A DNA stretch of 64,000 bases, from NCBI GenBank assembly GCA_015680685.1, contig MNCI01029660.1, positions 51,015 to 115,014 on the forward strand, in the 5' to 3' direction. A model generated the notes under the pieces. It did no database searches. It was not told the DNA's origin and worked only from the letters and a program-made list of their open reading frames with translations. The first letter of the stretch is position 1. The number at the start of each line of letters is the position of its first letter. Shown here one piece after another: positions 1 to 9,645 of this stretch. The translations under genes were made by a program, and so were the position numbers. Source of the DNA: Gnetum montanum (taxonomy: Eukaryota > Streptophyta > Gnetopsida > Gnetales > Gnetaceae).

Positions 1-276
1 CCGAAAAGTGCCTAAATTTTTTGAAATTTCTCATCGCCCAAAGGACATCCATTAGGGTAATTAATACTAACACTTAGAAACATTGTGCCAAAAATTATAT
101 AACCCTCAAGTATACCAGGAGATTAAAATGAAAATCCACCTAAGTCATAGGACTCATCATTATAATTTTCGGGCCTGATCACACGTTATAATATACAATC
201 TTTAATTAAGGCAAGTAGTAAGGTATAACTTGATTTCCAAAACAACCTTACTAACGTTTGGCCTGTGTGATTGCAG

Positions 277-3165
277 ATGGCCCCGAAACGTTCACAGTAG
301 GAGAGTTCTGTCCAAGGTGGAGCAAAACAACCTAGGAGAGGTAGAAGGCAAGGTCCTGTCGGACAACATGTCAAACAAGAGATGCACTCATTCAGTATCC
401 ATCAAGAAGAACCTCCTACAAAATGATCCGAGCAAGCAGAAGGAGGAGTTGCTGCTGCGCCTAAACCGGGACAACAACTCACGTTGCCCCCTGAATGCGT
501 GTAGGCTATCCATACAAAGTCCACAATTGCTTCGGTGATTGTGGAACTTAACTTCGAATCTTTTGCAAAGTTCACTCCTGAGGCTGTTAGGGATCACCTT
601 AAGGGGTCTCCTTTATGGCCTGTCCTCTCTGAAAGCGGTGCATGGTACTTAGGCTAAACGTACTTGTTCTGGCACAATAAGGAGCAAGGCACCACAGTTA
701 ACATTGGTGGTGTGACAGTAGATTTTTCTACGCAGGCGATTTCGGAAGTGTTAAACCTTCCGAATTCAGGCCCCCATGTTGCTCGGTTATCTACCCGATT
801 AGACCCTGATGTGCGAAAGGATTGGTTAGAGAAGGCTTACGGAAGAGATAAAGCTTTTGGTGAGCTGACGAAGGAAGAGCGAGTTTATTTTAAAATCGAA
901 ACCTATCACCTCTTCCCCACAAAAGGTTTGAAAAGAATATCAATGTATGCGGTGAGAGGATGTGCAGTGTTGATGGGAAAGGTTAATGCTAACCTCCCCC
1001 ATCTATATTTAATGGAGATCCTAAGGCGATTCGAAGAATGGAAGTTAGGGAAGATGACACTTCCTTTTTCCTACCTTATTAGAAAACTGTGCTGACGGGC
1101 TGGTATTCGGGGATACACAAATGACATCCTCTGAAAGGCCCAAAATGCTTTTTATGCTGAGTTATTAAAGGTGCCAGCTCCAAGAAAGAGCACTGGCGAA
1201 GAGCTGGGACCAGATGAAGAAGAAGAAGAACAGATGACTAGATCACCTGCAACTCAACTTGCAGGACCTAGTCAACCTCTAGCCACAGGTCCCAGTCAAC
1301 CACAAGAAGTAGGACCCAGCACAGGCCAGGATCAGCCACCGCCGCAAGACTATAGACCGTCGATGAGCCATCTTCGGGCCATCGCCGAGACAGTTAGTTG
1401 GGGAAGTCGTGATGACGCAAACCTCTTCCGCGTCATCGATGATGCCGACCAGCCTACTATTTTAGTAGATCACACACGGGGTGAGTTATCAATGCAAACA
1501 GGAGGAGGGGAAAGTAGATGGTCACAACAGATCTCTGGAAACGCAGCATCTTTTCAAGTGCAGTTAGAGATTGGTGAAGGGGCCACTGTGGTGGTCATGC
1601 AACAACAGGATGCTGCGGGAGCTGCTAAAGTGGTCGCTGACCACATCAAAGAATCTTGTAATGTGCCTGTTGTACCACCGGCAGATCTTTCAGGAGCACG
1701 GGATGCTCAAACTATTGCTGGAACCTCAATGACTCCTATGGAACATGAGGATGCATTGGACAGATTGCTTCAAACAGGACAAGTTTTAACATCTCTGTTT
1801 GACATCCCCCAGGATGTAACAGCAATTCAATCAAACCTCATTTCCACAAAGGGAAAGCTGGTCATATCCGAAGTAAGGGCCGAGCATGCTGAAGCTGAAG
1901 TGCAGAAACTACAAGAGCAGCTCGTAGCCTTACAGGCAGCACATCGAGATCCCTTGCAATTTATTCCCGTAGACCAGCTAGAAAGTTTCAGAACCAAGCA
2001 ACTAACAAAACTAATTGCAGAAAATAAGAAGGTGGCAGAAGAAAAGGAGATGGCCACTTGGGATGCCTCCGCAGAAAAGGCGCAAACACATGCGCATATT
2101 AAGGCACTAAAGGCCTTACAAGAAGAGAATAAACAGTTGGTTGCAGATAACCTTCGGTTGACTTCTGTGGAGAAACAAAAGAATGTTCTCGATGAACACT
2201 TTCATCAGTTGCTAGAACAGTTCGTTCGGGTCGACCGAGATGTAAGCTGTTTAGCCAGAGAGAACCGAACCCTCTCAATGGAGGAGGTACGCACTATTTG
2301 ACAGAAATCAGCAATCGAGATTAGCGCTTGGAAGAATGAGGCTAAACGACATGAGAAGCTGAAGGAGCATTTCTGTGATCAGGTGGGGATGTACAAACAA
2401 ATCCTAGAGAAGGAGATCCATATGGCCAAGGCCCAAATCAATAGCATCAGTGCCTAGCACACTGATTGAGGGGCCATAGTGGACACTTATGCTTTCGCCC
2501 ACCAAGTGAAAATTAAGAACCGGGACCTGCAGATCCAAGACTTAACCGAATACATGGAGTTGGCAAACCTTAGATATGCCAACTTGGCCATGTTAATAGC
2601 AGGATGCCCGAGGTCAGAGCTTGAGCAGCAGGTAGCTTCCACCCATATCAAATATGAAGCAGAATTTGCAGAGCGAAAGAAGTTGGCTGAAAAACTAGAT
2701 GTCGCAAATTCTGAACTTGTGGTGGTAAAAGAAAGCTACCAAGGACAGAAAGATGTTGCAACCGACTTGGCTCGACGGCTAACAGAGCTTCACGAATACA
2801 AGGACAAAGCTAGAGCCTATGAAGAGGAACGACGGGTGTTTGCGGCATGGTATGTCAAAGCTAATTAGATGTTCCCACAACTACCTTGTCCGTGGGAAGT
2901 GCCGACTCCATCAAACATCGGAGCATCAGCATGGACAGCACAGGACCCTTGGACTGAAGAGGAGAAGCTCTAGGCTATTCTTTAGTGTCGTCAACCTTCA
3001 AATCTTGGAGCACGTGACAAAGGGAAAGCACCCATGGAGGAGCCACCGCCACCAGGAACTACATCAGTAGTTGTAGCATTTTTTCTCTGTGTTGTGTCTT
3101 CCCACATTGCAGCATTAGTCCATTTCTCTTTCCAGTTAATAATCCCATACCTATCCACTGTGTAA
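277..3165 (+). pseudogene. Accessory ORF of gypsy element: putative plant transposon domain plus coiled coil
   Basis: One continuous reading frame of about 960 codons from ATG 277 to TAA 3163-3165. It is broken only by in-frame stops at 298, 424, 502, 655, 1093, 1132, 2299, 2455, 2467, 2866, 2971 and 2983; I find no frameshift. The N-terminal third (about 540-1100) resembles the domain named putative plant transposon protein in retroelement accessory ORFs, with a segment reading VTVDFSTQAISEVLNLP. A Pro/Gln/Ser-rich linker (1171-1350) follows, then long heptad-rich helices (1740-2868), suggesting a coiled coil. The ATG directly follows an acceptor-like TTGCAG, so expression from a spliced RNA is plausible. 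The function is unknown. A decayed antisense copy of the 3' half lies at 50652-51545. Confidence 0.7.
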
Positions 3166-3213
3166 TCAATGAAGCTTGTTCTCCTTGTAACTCGAGGACG
3201 AGTTTTTATTCAG

Positions 3214-3224
3214 TCATGGGGGTA
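3214..3224 (+). promoter_or_regulatory. Polypurine tract before the 3' LTR
   Basis: The tract TCATGGGGGTA lies directly against the LTR start TGATGAG at 3225, where plus-strand DNA priming would begin. About 20 bp upstream is CTCGAGGACGAG, a sequence often found before the polypurine tract of plant gypsy elements. The same tract, reversed, borders the decayed LTR at 50639. Confidence 0.7.
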
Positions 3225-3248
3225 TGATGAGACGTGATTAGCATAGGC

Positions 3249-3350
3249 CGCGATATTACATCATCCCTCGCAATATCGCATACGCTATATCGCGTCTTCC
3301 CTATGATATCGTGTACGCGATATCGCAGTCCACCGCCATATCTATAAATA
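3249..3350 (+). promoter_or_regulatory. LTR promoter: phased GATATC boxes and TATA box
   Basis: Five GATATC-like hexamers start at 3252, 3272, 3286, 3305 and 3319 (steps of 20, 14, 19 and 14 bp). A TATAAATA box follows at 3343-3350. The same arrangement is found in the other LTRs that keep U3. I infer a pol II promoter with an upstream binding-site array; no factor is identified. Confidence 0.6.
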
Positions 3351-3737
3351 AGATGCGGCTCTCCCTCATTCAGAATCCCAGTTAGATAGTAGCGAAGCTC
3401 TGGTAGTTTAATCCCTTCAGAGTTAGCATTTTTCCCGTGTCTGCTCGCAGTGTGGTGAATGTGATTGTACGGTGTCTTTACTCAAGTGTGCCGTACTTGG
3501 ACACGCACATGACCGGTAATAAAGATCGAGATTACTTCATCATTGCAGCATTCACTTAGTTTATTTATTTGTTATTTATTTCTTTCATAGCGCGGTGTGA
3601 GTACGACTTGACTACGAGCATCTATGGATGTGTATGGCTAGTCAAGGAATTGGTTGCTCATCACGATTAGTCTCTCACCCTTAAACTCCTAGAAGAGGAA
3701 CGAGTACGACTTGGTTACGAGCATTTAAGTGTGACTA

Positions 3738-3863
3738 CTTGGTAGCCCAGTGGCGTATCCAGGATCTACGCTTGGTAACCCAGTGGCGTATTTGGGATCT
3801 GTGCTTGGTAATCCCAGTGGCGTACCTCAGAGCTATGCTTGGTAGTCCCAGTGGTAGTCGTGC
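3738..3863 (+). repeat. 33-34 bp tandem repeat within LTR, about 4 copies
   Basis: Units begin CTTGGTA at 3738, 3771, 3804 and 3838 and contain CCCAGTGGCGTA. The last copy is cut short. Flanking segments at 3599-3670, 3699-3735 and 3876-3920 also duplicate each other (GAGTACGACTTG, GGTTGCTC), so this part of the LTR grew by local duplication. The solo and 9.3-kb LTRs lack this block. Confidence 0.8.
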
Positions 3864-4198
3864 ACGAAGTCCAAGATGTGTATAGTTGATCAAGGAATCA
3901 GTTGCTCGTCGCACTTAGGCTAGATTAGATTTCTTACCTTTCCCTCTTAGGTTAGATTAGTTAACATTATTTTCCCTTGTCTCAGGAGTAGCATTAGATT
4001 TAGGAACACATCATACACCTCATCTGGACTAAATCATACATGACATATGCAATACTAGTCCAGGTGGGAAGACAGTGAACCGCGACCTAAGGCTAACTAT
4101 CTAGGTGCCACAACTAGTCCATCTGCGGAGTTCGACCGGATCGCGCGTACACGCTCGTATTCGCATGGTTGAGTGTAGGGGTACCTCGCCACTCATCA

Positions 4199-6940
4199 AT
4201 TACCATCATGATTAGGCCTATACTTGGCTAGAAGAGATGGCTAATCACCTTCATGTCCCACTTCACCTAACATACATTACTTGCCTTTACTAAATCTGCA
4301 ACTCCATGCTAGCACAACCTTTAATTTCTAGGTATAAATACCTCAAGTCAAACTCTCAAGGATTACCTCTAAAGACATGCCTATTATTACAAAGCAAGAC
4401 CATCTTTATTATGAAACAACTCAATTTGGGAATAGGAATATCACAATTACTATCCAAGGATCCATAAAAGATCCCACCACCATGTTAATATTAGGAATAA
4501 TGTGTTGTGCTCCATGTGTCAAATAAGATGAACAAGAAAAAAAGTTAAGTTTGCACTTTGTCATCACATCAAGCAAAAAGATAAATTCATTTTTATTTTA
4601 TTAAAATTTGATAAGTAGATGTAATTAGAGAATAACCCCAATTTCTCATGTCTCTTGAATTTCCAACCTAATTTTTTCATAAAATAGGCTTGTTCCATCA
4701 TATTCTATTATGGCTCAATCACTAGACTATAAATATATGGGAAAATCATATTTGTAAGAGAAGCAATTGATGTTGTTGAGACAAATTAATGCTAAAAAAA
4801 GAATATTGAAGATATTACAATATTTTTTCTATTCATCCCATTACTTTATCACTGTTTTCAATTTATCATTAATTATCGTTCATCAAATTTCAATCATCAA
4901 TCCTCATATCACCAATTCCACAATTTATCATATCCTATTTATCATCTACAATCACATTCATAATTTCACAATTTATCCCATTACAAGATCATTCGTCATC
5001 AATTCATCATATTCAAAAATTTTCATTAATCAAAGCAATCAAATAATCACATTCAAGGCTACATTAATGTAATATATTTTAACTAGCAACTCAAATTAAT
5101 TTCAAACTTTACGAGTAGGTAGATTTTGAAATAGCTTTGTATTAAGCATTTACTTACTCTATAACTCTCTGGAATCACAAATTTATTCATCTTACAAAAC
5201 AATCATTTCTATTTTGAACACTGAATAATTTTATTTCATACCTCTTTTTCAGGCTACATTTGAATGACTAAATAAACTCAAATTGATCTAAAATATAACA
5301 AGCTTATAATTTGCAAAATGGGTTGTCTACCAAGCCTATGATCAACTTGAAACTCATTTGGATAATGAAGATATTGCAACTGCAAAATAGAAAAAAAAAT
5401 AGTTTTTCTTAGTTGGGGCACCCACATAATTTGATATATTGGGTTGCCAACAATCTACAAAATAAAAAAGTTCTTTCAAATCTTATTACATCCAAAAAAA
5501 TATACATTTAACCATAAACCCATCAAAATTTAAATACATCTTTCACTTAATAACTAGACATTAATCAACAATTTGACATGTGGTTAATTAAGATCAATCT
5601 CTTACATAGACATACTTCTTTTGTAAGGTATTGTGAATGATGGCAAACCTAGCCCAATAGTTCATCACTGCCATATATCATTGCATGACCTAGCATGGTA
5701 GGAAGAAAAATTTCTCCATAAGTTATAATTTGTTAACCTAGCACAACAAGAAGTGAATTTTCCTTGCAAAGTATTATGGTTGATCTAGCATGGTAGGAAG
5801 TGTTCTCCTACAAGGTATGAATGTGAAAGCCAAAAATTGACCCAACTTAGAAGAAAACAACTACAATGTTGGAGACAACTCCTAGAATAACAATATTGTG
5901 ATATTGTGAACACAATAAAGTATAAAGAAATTAAAGGTCACCTATAAATTTAGAAATACTTTAGTCTCATAAATATGATTAGTTAAGATGAGATCGAAGG
6001 ACATCAATAATTTAGAGACCCTTCAAATCCATGAACACAATAAAAATGAGGTATGATTTAGAATTATCACAAAAACCCTTCATAGATGGGGAAAAATCAA
6101 CAAGTTCATAGGTGAGCAAGAATCTCCTTAGATCTAGGATTTGAACCCATCAAAAATGTAAAAAATAAAAAATAAAAATCAATTTATGCAATTCATTAGT
6201 AAAGGATCATCACATAGAAGCTTAATGCTCAGCCCCTACAAGGTGGGATCCTCGGAGGGATGATGGATGAGTGAAAGCTTAACCGGCCAAACCTAAGAGT
6301 TATGACTTGAGAAATGAACACCTTATAATCACTCTAAGTGGTGGTCCCTTTTTGCAATTTTTTAGTAAATATTAAAATTTATATAAGATCTAGAATGCAT
6401 AAAATTTTCAATAGATAAAACTTCTAACATATGGTACATAATTGACTAGGTCCAAAGGCTCTAACTACATGAATCACCCCTATGAAAATAAGCATAGATG
6501 ATGAAGTACATGAAGCACTATCATAGTCTCCTCCTCTAATTGTTGTACTAAATATCACCAATGGTTGAGTGGAAAATGAGCTCTTAGGTAAAGATGCTTA
6601 TAAAGGCTCTTAAACCCTACTTGTCTTCTAAAATAAAATAAAGAAAAACTCTAAAATATCACATGGGTTATTACTTTTCTATTTCTAAAATAATTTCTCT
6701 TTGTCCCTCCTTGTCCTACCCCTACCTCCTCACCCCCCAAGCCCTCCTTCTTAAACGTTTACCACTTCTTGAGTGTTTGTATGCTCTTATCAATTTAAGA
6801 TTGATATCTTGTCCTAATTATTTTTGTTGAAAATTAACTATTCTAAGAAATTACTTTTCAAATGTATCTTTAATCATTTGATCTAAAGAAGAGTTAAAAC
6901 ACTTAATTTAATCATATGATAAATTAATAAATTAGCAAAC
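4199..6940. other. AT-rich region without recognisable genes
   Basis: I see no gene. The stretch at 4850-5060 is a degenerate run of CATCAATT/CACAATTTATC words, and its open frame is low-complexity and not credible. Three loose copies of a unit around CCTAGCATGGTAGGAAG lie at 5690-5800. Possible tRNA-like box B (GGGTTCAAATCC, minus strand) occurs near 6135, too isolated to call a SINE. Confidence 0.6.
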
Positions 6941-6944
6941 CCTA

Positions 6945-6982
6945 CTTTATTAAGACAAGGCTTGAATAATAATGATGATGAT
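6945..6982 (+). repeat. RTE LINE 3' tail with GATGAT microsatellite
   Basis: The sequence GACAAGGCTTGAATAATAAT followed by GATGATGATA matches the 3' ends at 7850-7888 and 51800-51830 (…AAGGCTA(A/G)…GATGATGATG). Plant RTE LINEs commonly end in such short trinucleotide repeats. Almost the whole body is missing, as in a severely 5'-truncated copy. Confidence 0.45.
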
Positions 6983-7029
6983 AAATTAATAAATTATTTT
7001 ACAATTTTGACAGACTTAGGTTATCCTAA

Positions 7030-7888
7030 TAGGTGATAAATTGTGTGTACATTGCGTGATATTTAATTTAACATAAAGTGTCAAACTTTCGTGTATGCTA
7101 TTTGCAAATGATATTATGTTGGTGAATACATCGTAAGAAACTATTACTGCAAAAATAGAGAAATAAAGACATGCTCTTGAATTAAAAGGCTTAAAAATTA
7201 CCAAAAGTAAGATAGAATATATGGAATGCAATTTTAATAATAACATAAACAATGGTGAAAGAGAAGTCCCTCAAAACAAATAGTTTCGCTACCTAGGATC
7301 AAGCCTCCAATCAAATGGTGAAAATGATAAAGATATCAAAAATAGAATCAATATAGGATAGTCAAAATGGATATAGGGTAGTGGTGTTCTATGTGATAAC
7401 TGAATACTAATAAAATTAAAAAGGAAATTTTACAAGACACCAACTAAGCTAACTATCTTATATAGTGTTGAATGTTAGGTAGTACAAAAGAGGCATGAAC
7501 AACATATCAATGTGGCAAAACTACGAATACTTCGATAAATGGATGTTGAACATTACTAGAAGAGAAACTATATAATACAAACATCAAAGGAAGACATGGA
7601 GTAGCTTCTAGTTCAAATAAGTTACAAGACTAATGGCGTAAATGGTTTAGACATGTGCAAAGAAGATTAGACAATGAGCCTATAAGCAAAGGCTGCTATA
7701 TAATTGTCCCAAGAAAGCTACTAAAAAGAAGACCAAAGAAGATATGGAAAAAACTATCAAAAATTATTTGAAAAAACTACAAATAAACAAAGATCTAGCT
7801 CTTCATAGAGGCGAATAGCAAAAAAGAACTCATGTAGTGGACTCCATTTTGTTGTGATAAGGCTAAGATGATGATGATAACGATGATA
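7030..7888 (+). mobile_element. RTE-clade LINE, 3' end (5'-truncated, decayed)
   Basis: The reading frame from about 7080 shows the last third of an RTE-type reverse transcriptase and its C-terminal tail. Visible are the catalytic region CMLFANDIMLV (first Asp of the usual ADD changed to Asn), SKIEYMECNF, RYLGSSLQSNG, SGVLCDN, YSVEC, and the tail KWFRHVQRR. About ten in-frame stops and the D-to-N change make it inactive. It ends in a GATGATGATAA microsatellite at about 7869-7888. The upstream RT and endonuclease are absent, the usual result of truncated reverse transcription. Confidence 0.8.
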
Positions 7889-8095
7889 AGGTATCAAACT
7901 TAGTGGTAATAGTCTTAGCATAGAAATCCTAGGTCAAAGGTTCAATTTTAAGTTTTTTAATTGCTTTGTTGCCTTGTTTCTCATATCCACTTGTGACTCT
8001 TTAATTCGTAATGCCACATTCACTTCTCTAACAACCTTATGGATTTTTGGAAGCTTAATTGTTTATTGTTCTTAATTAATTATATACAATAAAAA
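7888..8095 (+). mobile_element. tRNA-derived SINE-like sequence
   Basis: Directly after the LINE tail, 7895-7952 resembles a tRNA head: CTTAGTGGTAATAGTCTT (box A region) and, about 40 bp on, GGTTCAATTTTA (box B). It aligns along its length with the head of the better-defined SINE at 14864-15077 (minus strand). The 3' end is judged from an A-rich run near 8090 and is uncertain; no target duplication was found. Confidence 0.45.
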
Positions 8096-8396
8096 AACTT
8101 AAAATAGAGTTTGCACTTTGTGCCCAAAAATATAGAATCAGTAATTTTACAATATTAAATTTTCTTATTTTAAAGGTAATTTATTAAATACAATTTTTAA
8201 AATGGTTCCCATTTTTAGCTAATGTAGTTTTTCAATATTCACAAAGGATGGTCTCGGCTACCTAATTATTACGGTCACGATCACAAATCAATGGTTTTAG
8301 GTTTGTGTTAACATTTTTCACCGTATTTTATTGAAGTCTATGTCGTCTCCAATGAAGAAATGTTATACTTTGTCGCAGATTGCAGATTCCATGTAT

Positions 8397-9152
8397 ATGA
8401 AAGTCTATGCTATGTGGAATTGTTGAAATTTTCAAAAGTTAAAACATGTATTTTGAAAGTCCATGCCGGGTGGAATTGTTGTTGAAACTTTGCTGTAGTC
8501 TCACATTTTCCATTATGCACGATTTTGAAAGTCTATGCTATGTGGAATTGTTGAAATTTTCAAAAGTTAAAACATGTATTTTGAAAGTCCATGCCGGGTG
8601 GAATTGTTGTTGAAACTTTGCTGTAGTCTCACATTTTCCATTATGCACGATTTTGAAAGTCTATGCTATGTGGAATTGTTGAAATTTTCAAAAGTTAAAA
8701 CATGTATTTTGAAAGTCCATGCCGGGTGGAATTGTTGTTGAAACTTTGCTGTAGTCTCACATTTTCCATTATGCACGATTTTGAAAGTCTATGCTATGTG
8801 GAATTGTTGAAATTTTCAAAAGTTAAAACATGTATTTTGAAAGTCCATGCCGGGTGGAATTGTTGTTGAAACTTTGCTGTAGTCTCACATTTTCCATTAT
8901 GCACGATTTTGAAAGTCTATGCTATGTGGAATTGTTGAAATTTTCAAAAGTTAAAACATGTATTTTGAAAGTCCATGCCGGGTGGAATTGTTGTTGAAAC
9001 TTTGCTGTAGTCTCACATTTTCCATTATGCACGATTTTGAAAGTCTATGCTATGTGGAATTGTTGAAATTTTCAAAAGTTAAAACATGTATTTTGAAAGT
9101 CCATGCCGGGTGGAATTGTTGTTGAAACTTTGCTGTAGTCTCACATTTTCCA
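8397..9152 (+). repeat. 128-bp tandem repeat, about 5.9 identical copies
   Basis: Unit starts can be set at 8393, 8521, 8649, 8777, 8905 and 9033, exactly 128 bp apart. I see no difference between copies. Each unit holds two diverged halves, one around GAAAGTCTATGCTATGTGG and one around GAAAGTCCATGCCGGGTGG, so a roughly 60-70 bp duplication preceded amplification of the dimer. The array ends about 490 bp before the receptor kinase ATG, in its upstream flank. Identity of copies suggests recent expansion or gene conversion, or a collapsed or expanded assembly. Confidence 0.95.
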
Positions 9153-9645
9153 AGCATCTTTATGCAAGATTTTTAAAGTGAACAGAGACTTGGAAGTCTA
9201 TCATGCTGTCTCCCAAAGGGTATTGCTGATAGCTTCTTCTTGTTGCAAGTCTCTATCTTCTCCCACGCGGAATTTTGGGTGAACTACTTTAACGATACTG
9301 TTGCCGAAAGTGACGCGCTCTGTATGGTGATTGCTTCGTAGACGTAAATTCCCTCGCCTACAAAACTTTAACAAAGGAAAAAAGAGAACAATATTTATTC
9401 ATTGTACAGACATTGATTTAACAGATAGTTATAATTAATGGCCGCAGTCACGTGGGAAGGTGTGGCCTAACCCTGCTTCTTTCCACACTAGTTGAATATA
9501 GCAACCAACGATCACAGCTTTCCCCGTACTGCACCATTAGAGCTGAGCCTCAGCGTGTGTATGTTGCAAGAGCCGCTGGATTATAATATGCGGTTTTTGT
9601 GTTATTACAGGTTCAGTCGGGCAGTTACAGTTGCAGAAGGTGGCA
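9153..9645 (+). promoter_or_regulatory. 5' flank of the receptor kinase gene
   Basis: The 490 bp between the tandem array and the ATG are less AT-rich than the surroundings. A perfect G-box CACGTG is at 9449-9454, within GCAGTCACGTGGGAAGG. An acceptor-like TTATTACAG at 9602-9610 could end a 5'UTR intron. I cannot place the transcription start. Confidence 0.4.

Larger units (their letters stand above)
1..4198 (+). mobile_element. 3' part of an Athila/Tat-type Ty3/gypsy LTR element
   Basis: The right-hand end of a plus-strand LTR retrotransposon whose 5' part lies off the window. Order seen: a non-coding stretch ending in a splice-acceptor-like tract (TGTGATTGCAG just before 277), a long accessory reading frame (277-3165), a polypurine tract (3214-3224) and a 974-bp LTR (3225-4198). 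Assignment to the Athila/Tat group rests on the LTR shared with the 18435-27704 element, which has gypsy pol domains and a tRNA-Asp-like primer site, and on an extra ORF downstream of pol, known in those lineages. The target duplication cannot be checked because the left LTR is missing. Confidence 0.8.
3225..4198 (+). repeat. LTR of TGATGAG family (3' LTR, 974 bp)
   Basis: Starts TGATGAG and ends CTCATCA, an inverted terminal repeat shared with the other family LTRs. U3 carries GATATC-like boxes (3252-3325), then a TATA box at 3343. It is longer than the 821-bp and 840-bp copies because of extra repeats at 3599-3920. Its last 80 bp match the solo LTR start (34327) in reverse complement. Confidence 0.85.

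Noticed and set aside
3338-3360. Host gene promoter at the TATAAATA near 3343
   Set aside because: The box lies in an LTR, at the same place as in other family LTRs, so it belongs to the retroelement rather than to a host gene.
4767-5072. A 101-codon open frame on the plus strand
   Set aside because: It is a product of degenerate CATCAATT-type repeats, low-complexity Ile/Asn/His, with no recognisable domain.
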